From assembly GCA_030512335.1 (NCBI GenBank), contig JAULSU010000003.1, forward strand, positions 3,782,001-3,846,000: DNA of 64,000 nt, in the 5' to 3' direction. This DNA comes from Immersiella caudata. Lineage: Eukaryota > Ascomycota > Sordariomycetes > Sordariales > Lasiosphaeriaceae. The notes under the pieces are model-generated. The model saw nothing but the letters and a program-made list of their open reading frames with translations, searched no databases and was not told the DNA's origin. Shown piece by piece: positions 40,713 through 52,437 of this stretch; within the stretch, counting starts at the first letter, position 1, and each line of letters begins with the position of its first letter. A program made the translations under genes and the position numbers.

Positions 40713-43502
40713 ATGCCTCCGTGGTGGGAACGAACCTGGAATTGGACCGTCGATCAAGCGAAGGCGCTCCGGCCTTCGTTCCTATCGAAGAACCCGCATT
40801 TTAACTTCATATCAGTGCATTGTAAGTGATGGAGTGCGCATGGCATTGACAGCCGCCGAGCTGCGAACTGACTGTTGCTAGATTTCTGGATCATCTTTCT
40901 GGCTCTCCTTGGGTCTGTGGTAATCTACAGCTCGGGCCGAGAAAATGTCGCCTACATCGACGCGCTGTTCTTCTCCAGCGGCGCAAGCACCCAAGCCGGA
41001 CTGAATACTGTGGATTTCAACCGTCTGAACACGTTCCAGCAGGTTGTCTGCTATATCATCCCCATGCTCGCCAACCCGATAACGATAAATTCGTTCGTCG
41101 TGTTCCTCCGTCTGTACTGGTTTGAGAAGCGCTTCCAAAACCTCGTGAGCGAAGCTCGAACGAAAAGGGGGACCATCTCAAAATCAAAAACTAGGCCACG
41201 AGACGACATCCAAGACGCGGAAAAGGGTGTCAATGGGAGGAGCATCACTGTGATGCGCAATGGCCAGCCATCGCGCATAACCAACGATGGAATTGTGTTG
41301 AGCGGGAAGGTCAAGGACGTAGAAGACAGCGGCTCATCCGATATGAGCGGTGCTGGATCTTCGAATGGCCACGCGAACGGCCATGTCAACAACATAGACA
41401 ACAGTCACAACAATCATAACCCGAACGACGTCCGAATCACCTTTGCCGAAACCGTCAAAAGGAGCGATGGGCTCGGAGAGGATGCTGCCAAACTCCCGCC
41501 CGCTAGATCCGAAGAAGAGCAGCATCTGGCAATCCTGAAGCGGCAACGTGAAGACAACGAGGTCCTGCGCATTCCTGGTCGGTTAGAGGCAGAACAGGGT
41601 TTGCGCCCAGAGCGAGTGGAACATGATGAGCACGATGACCAAGCGGCGCTCGAGGCTACACGCTCCCGTGTTTCCGAGTTCCGTCCCCAGGCTATCACGA
41701 TTGCAGAGCCCGACCGAGAAATGCTGCGGGCCGCAAAAGAGGCCAGCGAAACGATTGCCGGCGAGGCCAAGGCCGTGGCTGGTGCTCTTTCATTCTTGCG
41801 TCCCAGGAAGCCGCGATTTTTGAACGAGAAGGACACAAAGATCCATCACGAGGAGGACGCCATCCATCCACCGGGCCGTTGGCGGGTTCAGAAACGCCAG
41901 ACTATCAACGCGCTGAGAACCGCCCTCAGCGGCGACAAGGATGAGGGGACCCCGTATCTCAGCTGGGAACCCACTATTGGTCGTAACTCCGCTTTTCCTG
42001 ACCTGTCCGAAGAGCAGCGAGAGGAACTCGGTGGTATTGAATACCGATCTCTGAAGACGCTGGCTCTTGTACTGACGTGGTACTTCTGGGGCTTCTCCCT
42101 CCTCGGCATCATTGGCCTCGTGCCCTGGATTCTGAATGTCAACAGATGGGGGGAGGTTGTTGACGCTGCAGCTCAGAACAGGACGTGGTGGGGTTTCTTC
42201 ACGGCCAACTCGGCCTTCATGGATCTCGGCTTCACTTTGACCCCTGACAGCATGAACTCGTTCAACACGGCGGTTTGGCCCCTACTTCTGATGTGCTTTC
42301 TCATTGTCATCGGGAACACTGGCTTCCCCGTCATGCTTCGGTTCATCATATGGGTCATGTCTCTGGTCATTCCCCGCGGCACGGGACTGTATGAAGAACT
42401 AAGGTTTCTTCTTGACCACCCTCGTCGCTGCTTTACACTCCTTTTCCCATCGGGCGCCACTTGGTGGCTGTTCTGGCTTTTGATTATTCTCAACGGTCTA
42501 GATGTCATCTTCTTCATTGTTCTCGACGTATGTATCCACCTTTGCATTTCTGCTCTCAGATAGCTAACCTGGCAACAGCTCGGGACTGGTGTTGTTGCGG
42601 AGATGCCGGCAGGCATCAAGATCCTCAACGGACTTTTCGAGGCGGCGTCAACACGGACAGCTGGTTTCTCCTGCGTCAATCTTGCAGATCTTCATCCAGG
42701 TGTGCAGGTTTCGTACATGATCATGATGTACATTTCGGTGTTTCCTATCGCCATTTCCGTCCGTCGCACCAACGTCTACGAAGAGCAATCGCTCGGGATT
42801 TACGGCGGCGGCGGCGGCGGCGAAGATATCGAGGAGCAGGTCCACGGCAGCGACCTTTCCTACGTCGGCGCTCATTTGCGACGCCAGCTCTCCTTCGATT
42901 TGTGGTACATCTTCGTCGGCCTCTTTATCCTCGCCATCTCCGAGGGCCCGCGGGTAATGGCTCATGACTTTGGGATGTTTGAAATCCTCTTCGAGGTCAT
43001 CAGCGCATACGGCACAGTCGGAATGAGCCTTGGATATCCGGGTGTCAACGCTTCTCTGTGTTCTCAGTTCAGCGTGGTGGGCAAGCTTGTGCTCATCGCC
43101 ATGATGATTCGTGGCCGGCATCGTGGTCTTCCCTACGGGCTAGACCGTGCTATCCTCCTGCCAAGCGAGGCCCTGAATGCCAAGGAGGCAGCTGATGCTG
43201 AAGCCAGGATGGCTCGACAACAGTCACATGTCTCAGTTGCTACAGCTGGGCCTCGCGGCTCAACTGCGGCACGCCGTCGCCGTAGCCTTAGCGGGGACCG
43301 CGCCGGCGTGCTGTTCACATCCGTGTTTCACCCTGGCCCAGCAAAGATGGAGCTTCCCGGCCACAACCCGCTCCATCGACGAAGCACCAGCCAAGGCGTT
43401 GAAGATCCCGAACCGTATGCGAGATCTTCATCGAGGTACGATCCCAGTGCGGAGTCTAGCGCTTCCCCCGCGAAACCTCGACGCGTTTCAACCGCGATAT
43501 GA
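40713..43502 (+). CDS. TRK1: TRK-family potassium transporter, three exons
   Basis: Plasma-membrane K+ uptake system of the Trk/Ktr superfamily. Exons 40713-40821, 40882-42527, 42579-43502 give 892 residues. Each of the four membrane-pore-membrane units shows its selectivity-filter glycine: TQAGLN (about 73-78), FMDLGFTLTPDSM, STRTAGFSCVN and YGTVGMSLGYP. A long hydrophilic loop between units 1 and 2 (about 130-420) carries an Asn/His-rich patch (SNGHANGHVNNIDN) and charged stretches, as in fungal Trk1. A short Gly run (YGGGGGGEDI) lies between units 3 and 4. The C terminus is basic and Ser-rich. Introns are 60 and 51 nt. The start context is CTACCATGCC. The gene converges with XPB, about 490 bp apart. 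Confidence 0.95.
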
Positions 43503-43996
43503 TGGGTCATATCGACGTGTGACCTTTTGATTTTACTCCAGTTCGGGAAGCAAGGCGCAAGAGATAGGTTGGCTTGGGAAAAATTATCATGCGCGCAAGC
43601 GCTTGACATGGAGTTTGGCTGTGGGCATGGAAGCACCGCTGGACGTTTTTGACGGGAGCAGTACATCCTATTTTCTTTACTGCTGCGTTTAGATCATCAG
43701 TATAGGCTGCGGCCTCATAGCATCAGTAGCATCGTGATTGCACCCCCGTGTGTATATGGATAGGAGACCACAAAAATATGTTAGATAGGCGTGAGAGAGA
43801 CGCATTCTCTCACAACCTCAGACATGTATATTTATGTATATAGTAATACACCGCCCCTTGGTGGCATTCATTCTGTAGGCTCTGTACCCAAGCATAAAAC
43901 GCCCTATGTGTCTAGCCCGTTTTGCCACCCAATTCCCGTAACGCCAGTCCGTGTAACACAAAAATACCAAAGCAGCCTATTTCGACAACGAATACA
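43503..43996. other. 494-bp convergent intergenic region
   Basis: 3' flanks of TRK (left) and XPB (right). It is AT-richer than the surrounding sequence, and no gene is seen. Confidence 0.5.
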
Positions 43997-46549
43997 TCAC
44001 TTCCTGTTCCTCTCCTTTTCTCTTGCAATCTTCTTGAAAAAGGCATTTTGCCCCACCTCCTTTGCCTTCTTCTTGAGCGTCTTATTAGCAGCTTTGTTCT
44101 GTTCAATGTACGCCATGTCATGTCCTCCGCTGAGCTCACCAAGGGTGCCCGCCGTGCGACGGACGCCACCACCTCCAAAGCCACCCTTTTTCCTGCCACG
44201 GCCACCGCCGGGCTTACCGAAAAGATCGTCTGTCTCTACGTCATCTTCGCCGCCCTTCTCGTTGTCTACAAGCGTACGCTGGAGCAGCTCGCGGCGTTCC
44301 TTAGCCGTGGCGAAGGCTAGATCAGGAGTCTTTTCGATGTTGGCCAGCTGCGTGATGACTTTGAATGCGTAGCCTTGATCGACGAGGAAAGCTTGGCGTT
44401 TGGAGGAGTAGTACATCTCCTGTGTGTCTTTGGAGACCAGGGAGTAGAAGAAGGCGTTGAAGCCTTCATCGTTACGGCGCTTGGCTCGCAGAATGCGCCC
44501 GAGGCGCTGGGCTTCCTGGCGACGGGAGCCGAAGTGGGAGGAGATTTGGATGAGGACGGTAGCCTCGGGCAGGTCAAGGGATGTGTCACCAATTTTGGAA
44601 AGGAAGAGGGTGTTGACGTCGGGATTGTGTTGGAAGTTTTCAAGGACTTGCATGCGCTCGGCCTGACCAGTGCCGCCGTAGATATAGACCTTGTTAAGCT
44701 TGAGGGCGTATTGCTTGAGGGAGTAGAGCTCGTCAGAGAAGACGATGATCTTGTCGCCGCGGGACTCGTGGTAGTTGATGAGGTACTGGCAGGCTTGGAA
44801 CTTGCGCGGGTTCATGGCATAGAGGGTGCGCTTCATGCGCGAGTTGGCGCGGAGGTACTCGTCGTAGAACTCGGTTGGCATGGGGCACCAGACCTCAGCG
44901 CATTGAACCTTGGCAATGTGGCCTTGCTGGGAGAGCTCCATCCAGTTGGCCTCGTAGAGCTTGGGGCCGATGAGGAAGTTGAGATGGGAGATCTTGTCGT
45001 CCTCACGGAGAAGGGTGGCGGTGAGACCAAGCTTGGAGTGGGACTTGATGGAGGAGATGACACGACGGAAGACTTCGGCGGGAACGACGTGGACTTCGTC
45101 AAGAAGCATGAGGCCCCATTCGCGGCCCTTCAGGAAGTCCATCATCTTTTTAGATTCGTGCGAACGCTCCCTGTTGTTCGTGACCATGGAGTACGTCGTG
45201 ACGATAACACCAGTGTTGCCCGAGAACTTGTTCTTGCTCTCAGCGGTGAAGATGGCCACGTCGTCGGGGTTGACGTTTGACCACTTGAGGAATTCCTGGC
45301 GCCACTGGACGACCGACATGGAACTTGTGCAGAGTACGATGATACCCTTCTTGATGGTACATGCGGCGGTGATGCCAACTAGCGTCTTGCCAGCGCCGCA
45401 GGGAAGGACGATGATACCGCTCTTGGCTCGACCGTTGCCAAACATCTTGGAGAGACTCTTCTCCTGATAAGGTCGGATTTGTGTGTTGGGGCGGAGGTCG
45501 ATCTCGAGGTTAGCGTTCACGTCATCGTTCCTAAAGTCGTATTCCTCGAGAATCGGATAGCCTAGTTCGAGACACCTCTTCTGAACGATCTCGACTGCAT
45601 TGTCGTTGATCTCAAATGAGTGGACGGCGGTTTTATCATCATCGTCGTCCTCGTCGTTGAGGGTGGCGTAGAGGTCTGCCTCATTCCCTGCTTCGGCGCC
45701 AGGCGCAACAGGCTTCCCGCTGGCCTTGTCAAGCTCAGCCTGCCTGATGCCGGCTGCGTTCTTGGTTCCTGGGATAACGAGACCGCCCATAGTGGGGGCA
45801 TAACTGGTGGTGATGCCCTCCGAGCTGTGGACACGAAGCGGCCCGATGATTGGGTCCTTGAGTAGCGTCTCCAGCATCTCGGCGTCTACACTCTCTACGA
45901 AGTACTTGTTGTTCTGAAGCACCAGCTTCACCTTGCCGTAGCTATGTGTGCACTTGTTGATAAATTTTCGGATGGTCGCTGGCAACGGGGTCTTGGAGAA
46001 GCGGTCCAGCGTGTTTATGATATCCTTGGGGTCGAGGCCGACACTAACGGCGGCATACAAGCTGTGGGTAGTTAAGGCATACTCGTGCAGGAACGTAGGG
46101 CGGGACTTGGGTTCGGCGACGGTGATGAGGAAGTCTGTGGCTTGTTCAGACAGTGGATTGAAGCGCTCCAGGACAATGACGCCCTTGTTCGGGTCGATCC
46201 ATATGGGCCGGTTCGGGTGATCCGGCTTCAGGGGGAGGAAGGAGAAGTCGCGGCGGCCGCCAAAGTATGCTGTCGCAGCATCGCCAGACCACCCTTCTGG
46301 CCGCGTCTGGAGATGTGACTTCGCCAAGTCCCAGCCGTTGACAAACTCGTCTGCCTCCTGGCCAAGCTCCTGCTCGCGCTGTCTCTGGACCTCGGTCACC
46401 TCGGGGTCATTCAAGTCGTCTTCGGCGTCCGACATCATGGAACTATCCAGACTGCGCGGCGTCGCGGGCCCGGGCGTCGACATCGCAGACGTTCTACCAG
46501 CCTTGGACGCGCCAGAGCTGGCAGGCGCTGCCTTTCTCTTTGGCGGCAT
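43997..46549 (-). CDS. SSL2: TFIIH DNA helicase/translocase XPB (Ssl2/Rad25), single exon
   Basis: 3'-5' helicase-family translocase of TFIIH, opening promoters for RNA polymerase II and DNA around lesions in nucleotide-excision repair. It is 850 residues with no intron. The N-terminal XPB domain reads DFSFLPLKPDHPNRPIWI and SLYAAVSVGL (about 100-200). Walker A is PCGAGKT (about 383-389), the DEVH box is at about 484-487, followed by GLTATLLREDDK, which includes the XPB RED motif (about 515-517). The C-terminal helicase lobe has the motif VI block QRLGRILRAKR and the conserved YSSKRQAFLVDQGYAFKVI. The Gly/Arg/Lys-rich C terminus (GKPGGGRGRKKGGFGGGG) is probably flexible. The start at 46547-46549 gives a Lys-rich N terminus as in other fungi. 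Confidence 0.97.
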   Translation of the reverse strand: MPPKRKAAPASSGASKAGRTSAMSTPGPATPRSLDSSMMSDAEDDLNDPEVTEVQRQREQELGQEADEFVNGWDLAKSHLQTRPEGWSGDAATAYFGGRRDFSFLPLKPDHPNRPIWIDPNKGVIVLERFNPLSEQATDFLITVAEPKSRPTFLHEYALTTHSLYAAVSVGLDPKDIINTLDRFSKTPLPATIRKFINKCTHSYGKVKLVLQNNKYFVESVDAEMLETLLKDPIIGPLRVHSSEGITTSYAPTMGGLVIPGTKNAAGIRQAELDKASGKPVAPGAEAGNEADLYATLNDEDDDDDKTAVHSFEINDNAVEIVQKRCLELGYPILEEYDFRNDDVNANLEIDLRPNTQIRPYQEKSLSKMFGNGRAKSGIIVLPCGAGKTLVGITAACTIKKGIIVLCTSSMSVVQWRQEFLKWSNVNPDDVAIFTAESKNKFSGNTGVIVTTYSMVTNNRERSHESKKMMDFLKGREWGLMLLDEVHVVPAEVFRRVISSIKSHSKLGLTATLLREDDKISHLNFLIGPKLYEANWMELSQQGHIAKVQCAEVWCPMPTEFYDEYLRANSRMKRTLYAMNPRKFQACQYLINYHESRGDKIIVFSDELYSLKQYALKLNKVYIYGGTGQAERMQVLENFQHNPDVNTLFLSKIGDTSLDLPEATVLIQISSHFGSRRQEAQRLGRILRAKRRNDEGFNAFFYSLVSKDTQEMYYSSKRQAFLVDQGYAFKVITQLANIEKTPDLAFATAKERRELLQRTLVDNEKGGEDDVETDDLFGKPGGGRGRKKGGFGGGGVRRTAGTLGELSGGHDMAYIEQNKAANKTLKKKAKEVGQNAFFKKIAREKERNRK

Positions 46550-47708
46550 CGTCGCGAACCTGCCTCCGGCGGCGGCAGCACCGGCCTGCGCGGACCTCTT
46601 GGTCTTTTCTCTTTATTATCTTGCTGTGCCTGTTCTTCTCTTTCCTGCTCTGCGGAGAAATAGGAATCCTCAACACGACCGTCGAACCCGCGGCGCAACG
46701 CTCGATCGAGGTCGGAGTTGCTGCTGTGCTAGACACGATGGTGGAGGATTGCCGCTTCGCTCAGTGGCGAGTTGTTGAAGGGATTATTGCCAGTTGGTTG
46801 GAGGAAGGTGAGACTTAAGTCCGGCTTACGGAATACTGCATATGCTGTCGGAAGTTATTTATGTAACCGATGGAAGATTGTGGGGCGTTCTTTTTGTTGG
46901 AGAAACGCCCGCCATTGCCGCCAAGAATACCCAGAGACAAGCGACGTTTGAATTCCCCACGTTACACTAGGTTGTAGTTTGCAGACTAAAAGCGATGGGG
47001 CGGTTTTAAATCCAAGATATTTTGCTGCAATTCTTGACGGGGGTTGAGACCCCAAGTAGTGAGACAGGGCAATTGCACTTGGCGTCACCTCACCCGCAGC
47101 AGCAGGACCGTTGGAAGCAACCAGTGGCCGCCTGCATTTGATCAGGCTTGAATATCTCTTCAACGCCCTTTGCACAAAGCACTGACTGTCTCCTTCCGCC
47201 TCACTCCGTAGGGCTCATCACGCATAAATTTAACAGACTACGGCATGTTCATCGTAGCGCCGACATCCTTTCCAGGCGCTATCAGGCGATTTCGCAGCTG
47301 CGACTGGCAATAGGCGTCACACGGCGAAGAGTCATAGGTTAGACCGGGATATCCCGTCATTGGTCGGACGAACCATTGGGGACGGAGCTGGGGTCGCAGC
47401 CGCAACGAGAATCCGCTGCCCCTCGCCGATCTCAAGGAATACGGAGCCGTGGGAGTGCATTCGGAGAGCAATCGCCCCAGCCTCTCAGTGAAGAGGGTCC
47501 TGCTGATGAATGATACTTGCAAGGTCACTCACTACCTACATTCTTCTGACGATATAAACGAGTTCAGAGGGTCTTGTTCCTCGTCCACCCCAACCCATTG
47601 CCTCAGTTTGTTTCTCAATTTTGTTGACTTGCCGAGTGGCATCACACCCCTCCTTGTTTTTTGTCACCTTCATCGCTTTCTCTAACCACACCCACCACAC
47701 TGTCTCCA
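46550..47708. other. 1.16-kb divergent intergenic region (XPB / APH-fold kinase)
   Basis: No gene is recognised. It contains both promoters. The stretch next to 47708 is pyrimidine-rich (CCACACCCACCACACTGTCTCC). Confidence 0.5.
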
Positions 47709-48918
47709 ATGGAGAGTATCAAGCACTCTGAGGACATACAGAAGGAGCTCATGAGCACGATATATGCATGCTCCTCGCTGAAAGCTCTATCTGGAGGCAA
47801 CGCCAACTTTACATTCAAGGGACTTCTCACTCACCCTCTGGAAGATGGGACCCAAGAGGTTGTCATCAAGCACGGCGAGCCATACGTTGCGTTGATGCCC
47901 GACCTCAAGATACCTACTTCTCGCTGCGTGCGTAGCTACAATCCGATGGGGTATCCTAGTGATGGACTAACATACACCAGCTAGTCGAGGCAGAATGCCT
48001 CAGGGCAGTGTCCGAAATGCCAATTCCCAACGGCCCATATGCCGTCCGCGCGCCAAAGGTGTATTATTTTAACCCTGACACCAACACCCAGGTGCAGCAA
48101 TATCTTCCGGATGCGACGGATCTCAAGACCTACGCCCTACAGCACTTTGCGGTTCAGGATTTCTCCAGGAAGCCTCTGTGCCATGATTTCGGCCATAGCC
48201 TGGGTGCTTGGCTCCGACAGTTTCACAGCTGGGCTTCGCTTCCTGAGCAACACGCCAAGCTCTACGACATAGTCAAGTCAAATAAGCCGATGCAGATTGT
48301 GAGGCACATGGTCAACTATCAAACCTTGGTGGCTACCGTCGACACCTTCCCTTCCCTCCTGGGCGATGCAAAAGGTATCTTTGAGCAGGTGGAGAGGATG
48401 GCAGCTGCTGAGCTCGAACAAGATGATCTTGACGTCATCCATGGTGATTTCTGGACTGGCAAGTGTGTACACCTCGGTGCTCCTTTTTTTGGGTTTCACG
48501 AGGCTAATGCTAACCCAGCGCCCTCCTCCCAAACATGCCGCTGGACGAGGGTGTCTCCAGAGAGATATTTATCGTCGACTGGGAGATGTGCGAACTCGGA
48601 GTCCGGGCTCTTGACATCGGACAGATGATCGCCGAACTGTACGAGCTCACCTTGTTCAAGCACATGGAAGAAGGGAAATGGCTGATCGCCGGCTTCATGG
48701 CCGGCTACGGAGAAATTGGCGATTCTCTCGCATTCCGCACCCTCATCCAGATCGGGACTCATCTGATATGCTGGGGAAGCCGAGTGCCGAACTGGGGCAC
48801 TGAAGAACAAGTTCGGGAGGTCGTCGAGAAGGGCAGAGATCTGATACTGCGCGCGTGGCATAAGGATCGCAGCTTCTTTGAAGCATCAGACCTATCGAGC
48901 CTATTTCGCCAGCCGTGA
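47709..48918 (+). CDS. APH-fold small-molecule kinase (aminoglycoside phosphotransferase/choline kinase-like family), three exons
   Basis: Exons 47709-47931, 47985-48462, 48519-48918 give 366 residues. Residues 27-55 hold a short N-lobe (GGNANFTFKG; VVIKHGEPY supplies the ATP-binding lysine). The catalytic loop is HGDFWTGN, whose final Asn codon is split by the second intron (AA|C). The metal-binding IVDWEMCELG follows, matching the DFG-equivalent of the family. Introns are 53 and 56 nt with CTAAC branches. Family members phosphorylate choline, methylthioribose, homoserine or unknown metabolites; fungal paralogues are numerous and mostly uncharacterised, so no substrate is assigned. There is no signal peptide or membrane segment, so it is presumably cytosolic. 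The first intron donor (C|GTAGCT) was chosen for phase, giving TSRCVLEAECLRAV. Confidence 0.82.
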
Positions 48919-49622
48919 GTGATCACCGCTGCGACCTTTGCCGGCGGCTGCGTCTGAAGTTCGGACGCAATGCGAAGCTGAGCGACACGGGTTACACAGC
49001 GCTGCATGCGGGTATTTCGGGGCTGTCAATTGCGAAACGCCTCCGTTGAAACACTCGACTTCTTAAAAGTCGGGGCGGCAGACCGGGAAGCCCAACATCT
49101 GAAACCCTTGCAGCGGCTCGCTGGCGATGGAATTGACAACGTCGGCACCCACGGCAATATACTTTGTCTACTTTCTTATTTCCCCACACAATGAAATGTC
49201 GTGCATGCTGCCCGCTCTGACATCGGACACGCCTTAAATCTAATTGCCCACCCACTACTCACCACCCTCGGTGAGGTGTGTGCACCCCTTTTTTTTGCGC
49301 CCCCCCCCCCTACTCTTTCCCACACGGGACCGTACCAACCAAAACTCTGACGACATACCATACAACCTTTCAGCCTCCCCCCCTCATCAGGAGGTCAAGG
49401 TATCATCCCGGTCCGACCACGCGCGCACGCACGGAGACCCTGCGTTCGAAGGAGGGGAGACCAATGACCAGTCCACGTCAACGCAGCGCCAAAGAAGATG
49501 CAAGTCATCGTCGACAGGGAGGGAACTGATATACGGTTTCTCCTTCTTCGGCTCTCTCTCAAATAAGGTTGCTCTCTTTGTCTTTTTCTCCGCGGTGAGG
49601 ACGACGCGGGAGGAAGTCAACC
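48919..49622. other. 704-bp intergenic region
   Basis: 3' flank of the kinase and promoter/leader of the membrane-protein gene, with T8 and C10 runs near 49291-49311. No gene is seen. Confidence 0.5.
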
Positions 49623-50644
49623 ATGGCGCCGAAACCTGCTTGTTCGTACTATTTGTTGCGCCCCTGGTGGGTCTTTATGACTTTTGATGCTGACGACGAT
49701 GGCGGGCGAAAAGGGATTCTGAAGGCGCCGAGGGTCTTCTTGGGAATGGCGTTTCCAGTCGTTAGCTTTATTTTGTATTGTGAGTGGACCCGAGGGGCGA
49801 CGAGGCTGGAACAGAGGGGACGCTAATAAGGAGACAGTGACGCTCTCACTGGGATGCGCGAATACGGTTCTGAGTGCGGTATCACCGGTGATAATATCTT
49901 CGAATGGGTTGGTTGGAATTGGCGGGGCACCGACGAGGGTAGACATCCGCATTGGATTCTGGGGTGAGTATCTCCTCCCTCTTCATCAACGACGTGCGCA
50001 ACAGACATAAGAACTAACATGACCCAGGGATCTGCTTCGGCCCTGAACCCTACGCTTGCACCACTTCCTTCACAGTCTCCTCTTCTCGCTCCGTCGCCGA
50101 CCTCCAACGCCTCATACCCTCTTCCAAAGGCGGCTCCAACCCGCAACTCCTCCGCCTCGCTCTCGCTCTCCAAGCCTCCCTCATCGTCTTCTCCGGAATC
50201 GCCCTCCTGATAATCCTCTCCCTCTCCCTCCTCGCCAACTCCATAGAACTCTACTTCAACGTCCTCGCCTCCCGCGAAGACCACATGCGCGCATCCGTCT
50301 GGGCACGCGCCCTGGACTGGGCCGCTGCCGCAGGCTCAACCATAGCATTTACTACTTACCGCTCAAACATCGATAACACACAGAAATTACTACAGACGGC
50401 GACGGGCTCGGGGTTAGGGATAGCTTCGGGACAGGTAGCGGGGGGGATATTTGGAGCGCTGGTGGGCACGACGGTGGCGGGGGCGGTGATTAATACGATT
50501 CTGACGTCGAACGATGCGGGGAGGTATGCGTACAGGGCGGCGAACGTGGACCGGTATTCGAGTGCGGATGAGGGGGTGGGAGGGTTGGGCAAGTTCAAAG
50601 ATGATATGATGAGGAGGAGGGCGGCTTATGAGGCTTTTCCATGA
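49623..50644 (+). CDS. Four-TM integral membrane protein, Fig1/SUR7-like, three exons
   Basis: Exons 49623-49779, 49838-49963, 50028-50644 give 299 residues. The first hydrophobic segment (about 43-75, VFLGMAFPVVSFILYLTLSL) continues across the splice junction. An extracytoplasmic loop holds IRIGFWGICFGPEPYACTTSF; the GFWG-C...C pattern resembles the conserved loop of Fig1/SUR7/claudin-type tetraspan proteins, hence the tentative label. Further hydrophobic segments lie near 137-163 (LALALQASLIVFSGIALLII), 188-200 and 225-250 (Gly/Ala-rich). The C terminus is hydrophilic with YRAANVDRYSS and DDMMRRRAAY. Fig1 acts in mating-associated Ca2+ influx and membrane fusion, SUR7 in eisosomes; which, if either, applies is unknown. 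Introns are 58 and 64 nt with good branch sites. Confidence 0.75.
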
Positions 50645-51286
50645 TGGGAAGCGAGCTGGGCGAAGAGGAGTGAGTAGATACCCTAGCATTTTTAATGAGA
50701 GCATTTTTCTTCAGCAGGTGAATAGGGAAGGGGGAAGGTGGGTGCTTTGGAAAGACGGCGTTGAGAGCAAGTTTATGTGTCCCTGGAACATCTAAAGCAG
50801 TTCTCAGCTAGACCTTCTGCGTATATTTAACGCTGCTTCTCCTAACTCTAACACGGACAAGAATACGTCTCTCAAGTTGTTTCTTGCCCCTCACTCCAAT
50901 GACCTGACCGACCGACCAACCCGTCCCAGATCCAAACCATCGACCATGAAAACGGACCTGCGCCATGACCCCGTGAACGCCGATATGCCTGTGTGTCCTT
51001 GATGTAACGAGAGAAGCACTGCTGCCAAACTGTTGGCATCTCGTTTCCCTTTTGCCCGCCGAGTAATCCTACAGAAAATGCGAGTGCGTTGATGTGTGCA
51101 GATAAAAGCCCTTGACCAAAGCAACCTCGCGGATATAGGTGGCGCGAGGCTCGGTAATATCGAGAGAGAGAGAGAGAAAGAGAGACAGAGAGAGAGAAAA
51201 GTAGCAGAACGGAAATGTTGACGCGAGTAGAATATGATGGATTAATTCGCATATAGTTCCTGCTGCCGCCGTAACTGGCCTGGTAT
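50645..51286. other. 642-bp convergent intergenic region with GA microsatellite
   Basis: 3' flanks of the membrane-protein and RRM genes. It contains a GA-rich microsatellite (51162-51197). No gene is seen. Confidence 0.5.
51162..51197. repeat. GA-rich imperfect microsatellite
   Basis: About 36 bp of GA dinucleotides with a few substitutions, in the 3' flank of the RRM gene. Confidence 0.85.
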
Positions 51287-52437
51287 CTACCAGCCGCCTC
51301 GGCCGAAGCCTCGGCCTCGGCGGTTCTCGCGCACTATATTGTCACTGTAGAGTCCGCCGGCGTCGGCTGCGGGGCCCCTAGGCGGCTGTCGCCCGTTACC
51401 GTTCGCATGATTGTCCGTCTCCATGGGGTCGTCGAATCCCATACTGCCGTCGACAACCGCAGGATCGTCACGCGTGGAGCGAGGTCCGCTAGGGGGGTTC
51501 TGCTGACGGGGAAGCTGGTTGTCCGCAGTTGGGGCATTTCCAGGCTTAGCAAAGACCTTGAGAATACGACCATCGGCCTAATAGAGAGTCAGCACGTGCT
51601 TGTCAGAAGAATGAGATGCAGAACGCACAGTTTCACCGTCGAGCTTCGCAATGACCCTGTCGGCTCCCTCCTTGCTCTCGAAGATAATCTCGGCGATGAC
51701 AATGGGACTTGTCTTGACAATACGGCAACGTTCAATAAGACCACCAATGGGTGTCAGAGCGCTCTCAATGTCGGCCGCTGTCGTGCCAGGCGCGAAGTTC
51801 TGGGCGAGCACGACGTACGGCCCAGCAAGGCCTCGGATGGTGAGCCCTCGAGGTGCCTGTGTTGGCTTATTGGAGCGGTTGTTCTTCGCAAATGATGCCG
51901 GTGCAGTTGGAGCCTCGGGGGCACGCGGGTGCTGTAACTCGGTCCTGATAAGAGCCTGGGCTACTTGGGCAGCGCGACGCTTCTGACGAGGATTCCCGGC
52001 GGGGCCAAGATTCGGGTTCGAAATCCGCGATGCGAGAGAGCCGGCCTTCGGTTTGGAGTCTTGCGATTCATGCAGATCGTGTGTCCACTCGAGATTGATG
52101 TCCCCTGTGCTGTGACGAGGTCTGTTTGACGCACTGCGCTGCGGTTCCTGAGACCCAAGTCAGCTTCTCAGTTACGATCGGATGGTTGCGATAAGAGGCT
52201 GTATGCGGACCTTTTTCACTCCTGCACGGCTGGCAAGGGGACCGGCAGGAGAGGCGGGCGCCTTGAACGGAGCGCTCGAGCGACGGTCTTTGCTAAAGAT
52301 GCGTGCAGCTAGCGCTTCGTTCTTCTTGCGATCGCGACCTGCAAGAGACTTGGAGTCAGCATCCTGCGCGGCGGAGAAAGACACTGTGGGTCCGGCTCAC
52401 CATCCTGAATAATCTTCTCGAAATCGGTCGCAACCAT
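51287..52437 (-). CDS. RRM-domain RNA-binding protein, four exons
   Basis: Exons (minus): 52437-52401, 52338-52211, 52147-51629, 51577-51287; 975 nt, 324 residues. The N terminus (MVATDFEKIIQDGRDRKKNEALAARIFSK, split by intron 1) is helical and basic. A single RRM lies at about 185-255: YVVLAQNFAPGTTAADIE (RNP2-like), VIAEIIFESKEGADRVI (RNP1-like), ending DGRILKVFAKPG after the third splice. The C terminus has RGRGFGRGGW, a short RGG-type tail. The layout (N-terminal helix, RRM, RG-rich end) recalls Yra1/Mlo3-class mRNA-export adaptors, but RNP residues are divergent and I would not assign that name. Introns are 62, 63 and 51 nt, all in consistent phase. The start has an ACCATGGTT-like environment (AAAATGGTT). 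Confidence 0.85.
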
